From positions 3,211 through 67,210 of the forward strand of contig JALXDL010000047.1 in NCBI GenBank assembly GCA_026990385.1: 64,000 nucleotides of DNA. The letters run 5' to 3'. This document shows, in pieces, positions 26,962 through 36,699 of the stretch. Numbering within the stretch: the stretch's first letter is position 1; each line of letters starts with the position of its first letter. Made by a program: the position numbers and the translations under genes. Origin of the DNA: DRKI01 sp011051875 (GTDB lineage: Bacteria > Desulfobacterota > Desulfobulbia > Desulfobulbales > Desulfobulbaceae). The notes beneath the pieces were generated by a model, which was given only the letters and a program-made list of their open reading frames with translations, ran no database searches and was not told the origin of the DNA.

Positions 26962-28002
26962 GTGAAAGGCAAACGAAAGATCATTGTTCCGGTCCTGCTG
27001 CTGGCCCTTCTTGCCGCCGGCGGCCTCTATTACCGCAAGGTGACCGGGGAACGGCAGCCGTCCGGCAGGTTGCAGCTCTTCGGTAACGTGGACATCCGCC
27101 AGGTGGAACTTGCCTTCTACGACTCGGGCCGAATACAGAAGATCACCGTTCACGAGGGCGACCGGGTCAAGGCCGGCCAGCTGGTGGCAGAACTGGACCC
27201 TGTCCGTTACCAGGCTGAGCTGAAACGGCTGCAGGCGGAACTCCTCCACCAGCAACAGGTGGTGGCGAAGCTGGAACACGGTACCCGGCCCCAGGAGATC
27301 AAGGCGGCCCGGGACAAGGTCAAGGCCCTGGAGGCCCGGGTGGAGGATGCCCGGGTCACCTACGAACGCCTGCGGCGCATGCTGGCCAAGAAGAGCATAG
27401 CCCGCCAGGAAGTGGACGACGCCAGGGCCATGTACCTTGCCCTGCAGAATGAGCTGCAGGCGGCCAGGGAGGCCTTGGACCTGGCCGTGCAGGGCCCCAG
27501 GGTCGAGGATATCGCCGCGGCAAAGGCCGAGCTTGAGGCCAGGAAGGCCGCAGTGGCCCTGGCACGGAGGAAACTGAAGGACACGAAGCTCGTGGCCCCG
27601 GCGGACGGTGTAATCCAGGACCGGATCAAGGAACCCGGCGACATGACCTTTCCCAACGCGCCCGTGCTGACGCTCGCCCGTACCAACCCGGTATGGGTGC
27701 GCGCCTACGTGCCGGAACCCTATCTGGGCAAGATCTGGCAGGGCATGCAGGCCGACATCAGCACCGATTCTTTTCCCGGCAAACGATACAGGGGCTGGGT
27801 CGGCTATATCTCGCCCACGGCCGAGTTCACCCCCAAGAACGTGGAGTCGCCCGAACTGCGCAGCCGCCTGGTCTACCAGGTCCGGGTCTATGCCTGCGAC
27901 TCGCAAGGCGAACTCCGTCTCGGCATGCCTGCCACGGTCTCCTTTGACCTGCACCAGTCGCGCAAGGATGCCGGCAGCATGCAGGATGTCTGCGGTGAGT
28001 GA
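26962..28002 (+). CDS. HlyD/MFP-type periplasmic adaptor (YbhG-like)
   Basis: A 346-residue membrane-fusion protein joining an inner-membrane ABC exporter to an outer-membrane channel. One N-terminal anchor (KIIVPVLLLALLAAGGLYY) is followed by a biotinyl-lipoyl half (SGRIQKITVHEGDRVKAGQLVAELDP), a coiled-coil hairpin (~residues 85-200) and the returning half (LVAPADGVIQDRIKEPGD), then a beta-barrel. The start is taken as GTG at 26962 with AAGAGG upstream. First gene of an exporter operon with double ATPase, two permeases and TolC. Confidence 0.92.
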   Translation: MKGKRKIIVPVLLLALLAAGGLYYRKVTGERQPSGRLQLFGNVDIRQVELAFYDSGRIQKITVHEGDRVKAGQLVAELDPVRYQAELKRLQAELLHQQQVVAKLEHGTRPQEIKAARDKVKALEARVEDARVTYERLRRMLAKKSIARQEVDDARAMYLALQNELQAAREALDLAVQGPRVEDIAAAKAELEARKAAVALARRKLKDTKLVAPADGVIQDRIKEPGDMTFPNAPVLTLARTNPVWVRAYVPEPYLGKIWQGMQADISTDSFPGKRYRGWVGYISPTAEFTPKNVESPELRSRLVYQVRVYACDSQGELRLGMPATVSFDLHQSRKDAGSMQDVCGE

Positions 28003-29818
28003 TCAACACGGGCGCCCGGCAGACGGGGAGGACATCGTTCTCTCCGTTTCCGGCCTGAACAAGCATTTCCGGGTCGGCAAGCGCACCGTCACCGCCCTTG
28101 CCGATGTCTCCTTCCAGGTGAAGCGCGGCATCGTCACCGGCCTGATCGGCCCGGACGGGGCCGGCAAAACCACCCTGATGCGTCTTGCCTGCGGCCTGCT
28201 CGTACCGGACTCCGGCTCGGTCACCGTGCTTGGCCTGGATGCAACCCGCCAGGCGCACGCGATCCAGCGTTCCATCGGCTACATGCCGCAGCGGTTCGGG
28301 CTCTACGAGGACCTGACCGTGCAGGAGAACCTGGACCTCTATGCGGACCTGCACAACGTGGCCACCGATAAACGGCCCGAGCGCTACGAACGGCTGCTGC
28401 ACATGACCGGGCTTGCGCCTTTCACCGGCCGGCTGGCAGGCCGTCTTTCCGGTGGCATGAAACAAAAGCTCGGCATCGCCTGTGCGCTGGTCAGCCCGCC
28501 GCCGCTCCTGATCCTGGACGAACCGACCGTGGGCGTGGACCCGGTCTCCCGGCGCGAACTCTGGGATATCGTCTATTCTCAGGTCAGGGAACGGGGGATG
28601 AGCGTACTGCTTGCCACCGCCTACCTGGACGAGGCCGAGCGATGCGGGGAGGTGGTGCTGATGCACCAGGGCCGTTTCCTGGGTCAGGATGCGCCCGGGG
28701 TCTTCAGCAGCAGGCTCGTGAACCGGACCTTCACCATCCACCCCCGCGGCGGCGGCAACAGGCGGGAGCTGCTCCGCCGGCTTCGCGATAACAACGACAC
28801 CGTGGACGCCATCATCCTGGGCGACGCCCTGCGCCTGGTGACCAGGGCACCCATGACCCCGGCCGAGGCAGGAAAAGCCTTTGCCGTTGATCCGGACCAG
28901 TGGCGTGTCGAGGCCAGCAGGCCACGTTTTGAAGACAGTTTCATCGACAGGCTGCAGCGGGAAAAAGAAAAAGAGGCGAGCGGCAGCTCCGGGATCCAGG
29001 GCATCGAGGCCACACCGGTGCAGGCCAGGGGGAACGAACCCGCCATCCTGGTCAGGGACCTGTGCCGTGATTTCGGCGAATTCCGCGCCGTAAAAGACCT
29101 GAGCTTCACGGTCCGGCGCGGCGAAATCTTCGGCCTGCTCGGGGCCAATGGCGCTGGCAAGACCACCACCTTCCGCATGCTCTGCGGCCTGCTGCCCGCC
29201 ACAAGCGGCGTCCTCCGGGTGGCGGGGCACAACCTGCGGGAGGCCCGGGCCCCGGCCCGGGCAAAGATCGGATACATGGCCCAGAAATTTTCCCTGTATA
29301 GCGACCTGACCGTGCGCCAGAACCTGCTCTTTTTCAGCTCCGCCTACGGTCTGTCCGGCAAGCGACAGAAGGAACGGATCCGCTGGGCCCTGGACTCCTT
29401 TGAACTGGCCGACCTGCAGGACAACGACTCCGAGGAACTGCCCCTTGGCTACAAGCAGCGGCTGGCCCTGGCCGCGGCCCTGATGCACGAGCCGGAGATC
29501 CTCTTCCTCGACGAGCCCACCTCGGGCATCGACCCCCTGGCCAGGCGGGAGTTCTGGGGCCATATCAATGCCCTGGCCGCCGCCGGCGTGACGGTGATGG
29601 TCACCACCCACTTCATGGAAGAGGCCAGTTACTGTGACAACCTGGTGATCATGGCCCGGGGCCAGGTCCTTGCCGCCGGCTCTCCATCCGAACTGACCGC
29701 ACGGTTCCGCACCCCGGACAACCCGGAGCCGTCCATGGAAGACACTTTCATCCACCTGATCGAGACCTTCGACGAGCAGGAGGCCGCGACCGGGAAGACC
29801 CAGGGAGGCCGACCATGA
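27986..29818 (+). CDS. ABC exporter ATPase with two fused nucleotide-binding domains (YbhF-like)
   Basis: About 610 residues carrying two full ATPase domains. The first has GPDGAGKTTLMR, LSGGMKQKL and LILDEPTVGVD. The second, after residue ~350, has GANGAGKTTTFR, a degenerate signature (ELPLGYKQRLALAAAL in place of LSGGQ) and LFLDEPTSGID. The second signature loop lacks the usual SGG, so the two sites may not be equal. The gene overlaps hlyD by about 17 bases and the next permease by ATGA. It powers the two permeases downstream. Confidence 0.92.
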   Translation: MSAVSDQHGRPADGEDIVLSVSGLNKHFRVGKRTVTALADVSFQVKRGIVTGLIGPDGAGKTTLMRLACGLLVPDSGSVTVLGLDATRQAHAIQRSIGYMPQRFGLYEDLTVQENLDLYADLHNVATDKRPERYERLLHMTGLAPFTGRLAGRLSGGMKQKLGIACALVSPPPLLILDEPTVGVDPVSRRELWDIVYSQVRERGMSVLLATAYLDEAERCGEVVLMHQGRFLGQDAPGVFSSRLVNRTFTIHPRGGGNRRELLRRLRDNNDTVDAIILGDALRLVTRAPMTPAEAGKAFAVDPDQWRVEASRPRFEDSFIDRLQREKEKEASGSSGIQGIEATPVQARGNEPAILVRDLCRDFGEFRAVKDLSFTVRRGEIFGLLGANGAGKTTTFRMLCGLLPATSGVLRVAGHNLREARAPARAKIGYMAQKFSLYSDLTVRQNLLFFSSAYGLSGKRQKERIRWALDSFELADLQDNDSEELPLGYKQRLALAAALMHEPEILFLDEPTSGIDPLARREFWGHINALAAAGVTVMVTTHFMEEASYCDNLVIMARGQVLAAGSPSELTARFRTPDNPEPSMEDTFIHLIETFDEQEAATGKTQGGRP

Positions 29819-30930
29819 ATCCCATGCGGCTGCGCGGCCTGATCAGCAAGGAGAGCCGGCAGATCATCCGTGATCCCTCCAGCATCGGCATCGCCTTTTT
29901 CCTGCCGGTGCTGCTGCTCCTCATCTTCGGTTACGGTGTCAGCCTGGATGCCCGCAACGTGCCCCTGGCCATTGTCGTGGAGAAGAGCAGCCCCCAGGCC
30001 ATGTCCCTGGTCTCCGGCTTCAACCAGTCGGATTACTTTCTCCCCGTGCCCATGCGAACCATCCAGGAGGCGGAACAGGCTATGATGCACAGAGAGGTGG
30101 ACGGCATCATCTGGCTGCGGCACAACTTCGCCCGCGAGATGCTCACCGGCGGCAAGGCCCCCATCGGCGTGATCGTCAGTGGCGTGGACGCCAACAAGGC
30201 CCGGCTCATCGAGGGCTATGTCACCGGCGTCTGGTTCAACTGGCTGCAGCGGATGACAAAGGCCGCTGGCAAGGAGCTGCGGATACCGGTCGAGGTGGAA
30301 CACCGGGTCTGGTTCAACGCCGCGGTCCGCAGCCGGGATTACCTGGTGCCGGGCCTGATAGCGATCATCATGACCCTGATCGGCGCCATGCTCACATCCA
30401 TGGTCGTGGCCCGCGAATGGGAACGCGGAACCATGGAGGCCCTGATGGTGACGCCGGTGGCCATGAAGGAGATCATCGCCAGCAAGATCGTACCCTATTT
30501 CGTTCTCGGCATGGGCGGCATGCTGCTCTCCGTGCTCATGGCGGTCTTTCTCTTTCACGTGCCGCTGCGCGGCTCCATGCTGCCGCTCATCCTCTCCTCC
30601 TCCCTGTTCATGCTCACGGCCATCAACATGGGGCTGTTCATCTCGGTGGCGGCAAAAAGCCAGTTCGTGGCCGGCCAGATCGCCATCGTCATCACCTTTC
30701 TGCCCGCCTTTATCCTGTCAGGCTTTGTCTTTGATATCAGGACAATGCCCGTCGTCATCCAGTGGCTGACCCACCTGGTGGCGGCCCGGTATTTCGTCGA
30801 TATCCTGCAGACCCTGTTCCTGGCGGGTGATATCTGGCCCCTGTTCCTGGTCAACGCGGCCTGGCTCTCTGCCATGGCCCTGGTCCTGCTGGTTATCATC
30901 AGGAAAAAATCGCGCAAACTCCTGGAGTAG
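29815..30930 (+). CDS. ABC-2 type exporter permease 1 (YbhS/YbhR-like)
   Basis: A 371-residue ABC-2 permease: a first membrane segment (SSIGIAFFLPVLLLLIFGYGV), a large periplasmic domain (~45-175), then five membrane segments with the signature EWERGTMEALMVTPV (residues ~200-214). Start overlaps the ATPase stop (ATGA). Forms the membrane pore with the next gene product. Substrate is probably a drug, lipid or other amphiphile but is not known. Confidence 0.92.
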   Translation: MNPMRLRGLISKESRQIIRDPSSIGIAFFLPVLLLLIFGYGVSLDARNVPLAIVVEKSSPQAMSLVSGFNQSDYFLPVPMRTIQEAEQAMMHREVDGIIWLRHNFAREMLTGGKAPIGVIVSGVDANKARLIEGYVTGVWFNWLQRMTKAAGKELRIPVEVEHRVWFNAAVRSRDYLVPGLIAIIMTLIGAMLTSMVVAREWERGTMEALMVTPVAMKEIIASKIVPYFVLGMGGMLLSVLMAVFLFHVPLRGSMLPLILSSSLFMLTAINMGLFISVAAKSQFVAGQIAIVITFLPAFILSGFVFDIRTMPVVIQWLTHLVAARYFVDILQTLFLAGDIWPLFLVNAAWLSAMALVLLVIIRKKSRKLLE

Positions 30931-30939
30931 AAGCACGCC

Positions 30940-32055
30940 ATGCTGATGCTGAGAAAGATCCTTGCCCTGATGAAAAAAGAGTTCCGGACCATCCTCAAAA
31001 ACAAGAAAAGCAGGATGGTCCTGATCATTCCGCCCGTCGCCCAGATCCTGGTCTTTGGCTACTCGGCGAGCTTCGACCTGACCAATATCCCCTACGCGGT
31101 CTACAACGAGGACCCCGGCCTCGCCTCCAGGCAGTTGCTGGCCCGCTTCAGTGGTGTGCACGAGTTCAGGCAGGTGGCGACCATCACCCATGATAGCTCC
31201 ATCGCCCCCCTGATCAACGAAAAAAAGGCGATGCTGGTCCTGCATATCGGGCCCGATTTCACCCGGAAGCTCAGCAAGGGCCAGACTGCGAAACTCCAGG
31301 TCATCCTGGATGGACGCAACTCCAACAGCGCCCTGATCAGCCTCAACTACGTCCGCGACATTGTCAAGTCCTTCAACATGCAGTGGGCGGCCCGCCATGG
31401 CATGCAGCCGGTGCCGGCCCAGCTGGTGGTCCGCTCCTGGTTCAACGAGACCCTCAACTCGCACTGGTTCATCATCCCGGGCATCGTCGCCCTGCTGGCC
31501 CTGGTCGTCACCCTGGAGGTCACGGCCCTTTCCGTGGCCAAGGAGCGGGAGGCCGGTACCTTTGACCAGCTCCTGGTGACCCCCATGACCCCGCTGGAGA
31601 TCCTCATCGGCAAGTCACTGCCCGGTTTCATCATCGGCTTCGTGGAGGCCACCTTTATCATCGCCATGACCATTCTCTGGTTTCACGTCCCCTTTCGCGG
31701 CTCCTTTCTCGTGCTCTACACCGGCATCTTCGCCTTCCTCCTCTCGGCCATCGGCATCGGTCTCATGATCTCCGCCATCTCGGTCACGCAGCAGCAGGGC
31801 CTGATGGGCGCCTTTCTCTTCCTGGTGCCCGCGGTCATCCTGTCAGGCTTTGCCACTCCCATCGAGAACATGCCGCAGTTCGTGCAGTACATCACCTACC
31901 TCAACCCCATGCGCTACTTCCTGATCATCGTCCGGGCCAGCTTCCTCGAGGGTGCCTCCTTTTCCCTGCTCTGGAACCTCTACTGGCCCATGGTGATCAT
32001 CGGCATCGTCACCCTGAGCGCGGCAGGGATACTCTTCCGCAACAGGATGTACTGA
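30940..32055 (+). CDS. ABC-2 type exporter permease 2 (YbhR/YbhS-like)
   Basis: A 371-residue paralogue of the preceding permease. It has the same plan: N-terminal anchor RMVLIIPPVAQILVFGYSASF, periplasmic domain, and C-terminal bundle with KEREAGTFDQLLVTPMTPLEILIGK. Nine bases separate it from the preceding stop. Heterodimer formation with permease 1 is expected from the family. Confidence 0.92.
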   Translation: MLMLRKILALMKKEFRTILKNKKSRMVLIIPPVAQILVFGYSASFDLTNIPYAVYNEDPGLASRQLLARFSGVHEFRQVATITHDSSIAPLINEKKAMLVLHIGPDFTRKLSKGQTAKLQVILDGRNSNSALISLNYVRDIVKSFNMQWAARHGMQPVPAQLVVRSWFNETLNSHWFIIPGIVALLALVVTLEVTALSVAKEREAGTFDQLLVTPMTPLEILIGKSLPGFIIGFVEATFIIAMTILWFHVPFRGSFLVLYTGIFAFLLSAIGIGLMISAISVTQQQGLMGAFLFLVPAVILSGFATPIENMPQFVQYITYLNPMRYFLIIVRASFLEGASFSLLWNLYWPMVIIGIVTLSAAGILFRNRMY

Positions 32056-32104
32056 GGAGGATGCCATGGAAGAGAGACAACGAACCAACCACAGGAGAGA
32101 CACC

Positions 32105-33490
32105 ATGAAACCAAGCGGATCTTTGCCCGATCACCATTCCCCGGTACGGCCGCCGGCAGGATGGACCATGCTGCTGGCGGCCGCCATGGTCCTGCTTCTG
32201 CCGGCCATGCGTGCCAGCGCCGCAGGCCGGGACCTGGCCACGGTGCTGCTCGAGGTGGAGAGAAAGGCGCCGGACCTGCGGGCCGCCACCGCCGAGACCG
32301 CCGTGGAGAAGGCCAATGTCAAGGTGGCGAAAAGCCGGTACTTCGGCGAGCTTGACGCCCTGGCAAAAAACAGTAATTATGATGACAGCCGCCTCATCAA
32401 CCCCATCGGTTATCCCGTGGACCTGGGCCCGGACCTCTTTGACAGGAACCAGTTCGGCTACGGCGTCCAGGCCACCCTGCCCCTGGATATCAACGGCCTG
32501 ATCGGCGCCAGGCTGGAGGCGGCCCGTCACCTGAAGCAGGCGGCCGATGCCGGCAGGGGTGATGTCCGGCTGCAGTTGCTGCACACGGCGGCGGCCTATT
32601 ACCACGGCATCGAGGGAACCGTGGCCGACGAGGCGGCGCTGGAGAAGCAGATCCATGCCCTGCAGGCCGATATCCGGACCACGGAGGCGGCCATCGAGGC
32701 CCAGCGGGCCATCCCGGTCAAGAAGATGCGGCTGGTGACCGAGCTGGAAGATGTCAGGGGCCGCCTGGCCCGGCTGCGGGGCAGGGAGCAGCAGTTGCGG
32801 GCGGCCTTGGCCGCCCTGATGGCCGCCCGGGACTTTACCGACCCCGTGGCGCCCATACACATCCTGCCCGACCAGCCGGACTGGAATGAGAAACTGATCG
32901 AAGAGCGGCCCGATATCGCGGCCCTGAAGGCGCGTCTGGACGCGGCCAAGGCCGACGAACGGGCCGCGCGGGCCGACCGGTTGCCGCACATGGCCGTGAA
33001 CGGCTCCTGGCTCCGGAACCAGGGCTACAGTGGTGACGGCGATGATACCTGGGCTGTTTCCGTCCGCCTGGGACTGCCCCTCTGGGACGGCGGCGGCCGG
33101 CGGGCCAAGGTCGAAAAATCAGACGCCGGCATCCAGGTCCTGGAGCAGCGCCTGGCCGCCCTGCGCTACCGGGCCCGGTCGGAACTGGTTGCCGCCCGCG
33201 CCGACTGGGATGCCGCCAGGGCGCGTTACAGGGCCGCGGTGGCCTCGGAAAAGGCGGCCGTGGAGACGGCAAGAATCCAGACCAACCGCTACCAGGAGGG
33301 CCTGATTTCGGCCGATGACCTGGTGAACTCGGAAGCCGCCCTGGCCCAGGCCCGCTCGGCCAGGGCCGTTGCCCTAACCGACTGGTGGCGGGCCGGTGAC
33401 AGGATCCGCCTCGCCCTGGGCAAGGAACCAGCTCTCTACCCGGTCAAGGCCGTCAGGACCGCCAGGCGGCAGGATTCGGGTGGCACCTGA
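32105..33490 (+). CDS. TolC-family outer-membrane efflux protein
   Basis: About 460 residues with a signal-like segment (AGWTMLLAAAMVLLLPAMRASA) and two OEP repeats of long coiled-coil helices. Repeat ends include LEAARHLKQAADAGRGDVRLQLLHTAAAYYHG and YRAAVASEKAAVETARIQTNRYQEGLISADDLVNSEAALAQARSA. It supplies the outer-membrane duct of the exporter encoded just upstream. Starts at 32066 and 32105 both have good ribosome sites (GAGGAGG, AGGAGAG); the shorter form gives the better signal peptide. Final gene of the operon. Confidence 0.9.
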   Translation: MKPSGSLPDHHSPVRPPAGWTMLLAAAMVLLLPAMRASAAGRDLATVLLEVERKAPDLRAATAETAVEKANVKVAKSRYFGELDALAKNSNYDDSRLINPIGYPVDLGPDLFDRNQFGYGVQATLPLDINGLIGARLEAARHLKQAADAGRGDVRLQLLHTAAAYYHGIEGTVADEAALEKQIHALQADIRTTEAAIEAQRAIPVKKMRLVTELEDVRGRLARLRGREQQLRAALAALMAARDFTDPVAPIHILPDQPDWNEKLIEERPDIAALKARLDAAKADERAARADRLPHMAVNGSWLRNQGYSGDGDDTWAVSVRLGLPLWDGGGRRAKVEKSDAGIQVLEQRLAALRYRARSELVAARADWDAARARYRAAVASEKAAVETARIQTNRYQEGLISADDLVNSEAALAQARSARAVALTDWWRAGDRIRLALGKEPALYPVKAVRTARRQDSGGT

Positions 33491-33497
33491 ATCCTGC
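33469..33497 (+). terminator. Hairpin over the tolC stop codon
   Basis: GCAGGATTCGGGTG and CACCTGAATCCTGC pair over 13 of 14 positions with almost no loop, spanning the stop codon. No T-run follows directly. The left arm is repeated near 33716, so this may be a repeat edge and not only a terminator. Confidence 0.45.
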
Positions 33498-33732
33498 ACT
33501 TCGAAAATAAAGAAAAAATTTTCTTTTGCCGTATCAGCGGATTATGCGAACGTGATCGTTTTTTTCGACTCACTGATCGTGTGAAGGATTTTTTCTTCAT
33601 TTTCTCGCCCGCAGGCATTGGCAATTTTACCGAATCTGCTTCGTTATCAAGGGCTTGAAGTATTCGTATACGTCTGCGCCCTTGATGCCTCGCATCTCCG
33701 GCAAAATAGCCAATTGCAGGATTCAGGTGGCA
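33469..33732. repeat. Intergenic segment bounded by 17-bp direct repeats and holding a ~37-bp imperfect inverted repeat
   Basis: GCAGGATTCGGGTGGCA at 33469 and GCAGGATTCAGGTGGCA at 33716 bound an AT-richer segment. Inside, ATTGGCAATTTTACCG..ATCAAGGGC (33617-33654) pairs imperfectly with GCCCTTGATG..CCGGCAAAATAGCCAAT (33678-33714). It resembles a small palindromic insertion or REP-type element. There is no gene in it that I can support. Confidence 0.55.
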
Positions 33733-33779
33733 ATTCCAGGAAGTAAACAGTATGCCTTGCGCACGCAGGTGACAGCGCC

Positions 33780-34913
33780 ATGAAACAGGCGCCCAGGTAC
33801 ACGGTCTCTTCTTCGCAGCCGGGCATCCTTGACCTGGCGCTGTCGGGCTGCTGGAAGATCGGCTGCCCGCTGCCGCCCATGGCCGAGATCCTGGCGCGGA
33901 TCGACGGCAGCCTGCAGACCGTCCGCATCTCCACCGCCGGCCTGACCGACTGGGATTCGCTGCTCATCGTCTTTCTCAGGCAGATGCTCCTGCACTGCAG
34001 GCAGCACGGCATCGAACCGGACCTGGCCCAGGTCCCCGAAGGGGCGCAACGCCTCCTGCAACTGGCCGACGCGACACCGCAGCAGGGCCTGGCCCTCGCC
34101 ACGCCGCGTCCCGGCCTCCGCGCCCGGATCGGCCTGGCAGCCATCCGGGTCTTTGCCGCCGGCCGCGACCTGGCGCGCTTCACCGGCGAGATCGTCCTGG
34201 AACTGCTGCGCATCCCGGTGGGCAGGTCCTACTTCCCGCCCCGGGATTTCTTTTATTTTCTCCAGGCGACCGGCGCAGAGGCCCTGCCCATCGTCTCGCT
34301 GATCGCTGTCCTGGTCGGGGTCATTCTCGGCTTTGTCGGCGCCATCCAGCTCGGCATGTTCGGCGCCCAGATCTATGTTGCCAACCTGGTCGCCCTGTCC
34401 ATGGTCCTGGAGATGGGGGCCATGATGAGCGGCATCATCATGGCCGGCCGCACCGGCGCCGCCTATGCCGCCCAGCTCGGCACCATGCAGGTCTCCGAGG
34501 AGATCGATGCCCTGCAGACCATGGGCATCAACCCCGTCGGGTTCCTTGTCCTGCCGCGCATCCTGGCCCTGGCCCTGATGCTGCCCCTGCTCTGCGTCTA
34601 TGCCGACCTGCTGGGCATTGCCGGCGGCGTCCTCATCGGCGTCTCTATGCTGGATATCTCCCTGGTCGAATACCTTCGCCAGACCCGGGAGGCCATCACC
34701 CTGGCCCAGGTCGGCCAGGGGATAATAAAAAGCATGGTCTACGGCGTACTGGTCGGTTTTTCCGGCTGCTACCACGGCATGCGATGTGGCCGCAGCGCCT
34801 CGGCGGTGGGCGAGTCCACCACCGCGGCCGTGGTGATGGGGATCGTCCTCATCGTGGTGTCCGACGCCGTGCTGACCATCCTTTTCAATATCTTCAAGAT
34901 CGGTGCCCTGTGA
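33780..34913 (+). CDS. mlaE: MlaE-type ABC permease with N-terminal STAS-like region
   Basis: A 377-residue inner-membrane permease of the Mla/MCE phospholipid transporter. The first ~110 residues look like a STAS/MlaB-like domain (VRISTAGLTDWDSLLIVFLRQML), as in fused versions of MlaB-MlaE. The MlaE core follows: RDFFYFLQATGAEALPIVSLIAVLVGVILG and ISEEIDAL-like VSEEIDALQTMGINP near residue 240. It ends with GTGA overlapping the ATPase gene. Works with MlaF, MlaD and the lipoprotein to move lipids between membranes. Confidence 0.92.
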   Translation: MKQAPRYTVSSSQPGILDLALSGCWKIGCPLPPMAEILARIDGSLQTVRISTAGLTDWDSLLIVFLRQMLLHCRQHGIEPDLAQVPEGAQRLLQLADATPQQGLALATPRPGLRARIGLAAIRVFAAGRDLARFTGEIVLELLRIPVGRSYFPPRDFFYFLQATGAEALPIVSLIAVLVGVILGFVGAIQLGMFGAQIYVANLVALSMVLEMGAMMSGIIMAGRTGAAYAAQLGTMQVSEEIDALQTMGINPVGFLVLPRILALALMLPLLCVYADLLGIAGGVLIGVSMLDISLVEYLRQTREAITLAQVGQGIIKSMVYGVLVGFSGCYHGMRCGRSASAVGESTTAAVVMGIVLIVVSDAVLTILFNIFKIGAL

Positions 34914-35692
34914 ACTCCCCTGTTCCCGGACCGGCGCTGCGCGTGGAGGAGCTGACCATGGCCTACGGCGACACGGTCCTGCAGCGCAACATCAGTTTTA
35001 CCGTCAACCGGGGAGACATCTTCTTCATCATGGGCGGCTCCGGCTGTGGCAAGTCCACCCTGCTGCGTCACCTCATCGGCCTGAAACGGCCCGCCGCCGG
35101 CAGGGTGCTGTACGGAACAACGGACCTCTGGGCCCTGGATGAACAGCAGCGAACAGCCCTGATGCGACATGCAGGGGTCCTGTACCAGGGCAATGCCCTG
35201 TGGAGTTCCATGACCCTTGCCGAGAACGTGGCCCTGCCGCTGCAGCACGCCACCGACCTGGGACCGTCGCTCATCCGGGAGCTTGTCATGCTGAAACTCG
35301 CCTATGTCGGCCTGGTCGGCTTCGAAGACTACTACCCGGCCGCCCTCTCCGGCGGTATGCGCAAGCGGGCCGCCATTGCCCGCGCCATCGCCCTGGACCC
35401 GGAATTTCTCTTTTTTGACGAGCCCTCGGCCGGCCTGGATCCGGTCAGTGGCCGGCACCTGGACGACCTGCTCCTTGAACTGCGTGACACCCTGGGAGCG
35501 ACGCTGATCATCGTCAGTCATGACCTGGCGTCCATCTATTCCATTGCCACCAACGCCGTCTTCCTGGATGCCCGGGCCGGGACCATGCTGGCGGCAGGCA
35601 ACCCCAGGAAGATGCTCGAAACGTCCGACGAGCCCGCGGTGATCGACTTTCTCACCCGGGGAACAGGCAAACGGGAGGTACCCTGCCCATGA
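34910..35692 (+). CDS. mlaF: MlaF-type ABC transporter ATPase
   Basis: A 260-residue ATPase. Walker A GGSGCGKSTLLRHL, Q-loop VLYQGNALWSSMTLAENV, signature LSGGMRKRAAIARAI and Walker B FLFFDEPSAGLD are all intact. The GTG start at 34910 overlaps the permease stop (GTGA). MlaF energises the MlaE permease. Confidence 0.93.
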   Translation: MNSPVPGPALRVEELTMAYGDTVLQRNISFTVNRGDIFFIMGGSGCGKSTLLRHLIGLKRPAAGRVLYGTTDLWALDEQQRTALMRHAGVLYQGNALWSSMTLAENVALPLQHATDLGPSLIRELVMLKLAYVGLVGFEDYYPAALSGGMRKRAAIARAIALDPEFLFFDEPSAGLDPVSGRHLDDLLLELRDTLGATLIIVSHDLASIYSIATNAVFLDARAGTMLAAGNPRKMLETSDEPAVIDFLTRGTGKREVPCP

Positions 35693-36699
35693 GCAGAAAG
35701 GCAGATCCGGTCCTGGTCGGTTCCTTTGTCATTGGCGCGATCCTGCTTGCCGTCGGGGGCATCATGGTCATCGGCGGCCTGCGGCTCAACCAGGAGAGCT
35801 ACCGCTGTGTCCTCTACTTCAGAGGCTCCCTGCGCGGACTCGACGTAGGCGCGCCCGTGACCTACCGCGGCGTGAACATCGGACGCGTGGCCGCCATCAA
35901 CATCACCTTTGACCGCAGGAAGATGCAATACCGGATCCCGGTGTACGTCGATATCACCGGCAAGGGCAGCCGGATCAGCACCCGCTATCGCGAGCGGGGA
36001 TTCACCAGTGCGGACGACTTCTTCAAGTCCCTGATCCGCAGGGGCCTGCAGGCCAGGCTCAAGATGGAGAGCCTGGTAACCGGCAAACTCTACATCGAAT
36101 TCGCCTTTGCCCCGGAGACCGCCCCGGCCAGGGTCATCCGGCAGGACGGCTACCTGGAGATCCCCACGGTGCCGTCGGACCTGGAACAACTGACCCAGGC
36201 CATGGAGGAACTGCCGCTGAAGGAACTGGCAACCACCGCCCTGTCCGCCCTCGAGGGCATCGACAGGCTGGTCAACAGCCCTGACCTGGAACAGGGCCTG
36301 GCCTCGTTCAACACCACCATGCGCCACGTTGATTCCCTGGTGACCGACACCAACAGGCGGCTGGACACCCTGCAACCCGAGCTCAGCCGTCTGCTTGCCG
36401 ATATCTCCGATCTCGCGGCCACGGCCAACGTGCTGCTGGCCCGGACCGGCAAGGATCTCACGCCGGCGGTCCGCGACCTGCGGCAGACCCTGGCCTCCAT
36501 CAACAGGGCGGCAGGCACCCTTGACCAGACCCTGGCCTCCCTGAACACGGTGATGGCCACCAACCGGGAGCTGCCCTACGAACTGCGCCAGAGCCTGGTC
36601 GAGGTGCGCCGCGCGGCCCGGGCCATGCGGGATCTTGCCCGCTACCTGCGCCGCCACCCCAACGCTCTGTTGACCGGACCCGGGGAGGACAGGCCATGA
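35689..36699 (+). CDS. mlaD: MCE-domain substrate-binding protein (MlaD-like)
   Basis: A 336-residue membrane-anchored periplasmic protein. One N-terminal helix (DPVLVGSFVIGAILLAVGGIMVIGG) leads to an MCE domain (LRGLDVGAPVTYRGVNIGRVAAINI, residues ~50-75) and a long helical tail with heptad-like leucines (~165-330) that may form a tunnel or needle. It binds lipids between MlaFE and the outer membrane. ATGA overlaps tie it to mlaF upstream and the lipoprotein downstream. Confidence 0.92.
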   Translation: MSRKADPVLVGSFVIGAILLAVGGIMVIGGLRLNQESYRCVLYFRGSLRGLDVGAPVTYRGVNIGRVAAINITFDRRKMQYRIPVYVDITGKGSRISTRYRERGFTSADDFFKSLIRRGLQARLKMESLVTGKLYIEFAFAPETAPARVIRQDGYLEIPTVPSDLEQLTQAMEELPLKELATTALSALEGIDRLVNSPDLEQGLASFNTTMRHVDSLVTDTNRRLDTLQPELSRLLADISDLAATANVLLARTGKDLTPAVRDLRQTLASINRAAGTLDQTLASLNTVMATNRELPYELRQSLVEVRRAARAMRDLARYLRRHPNALLTGPGEDRP

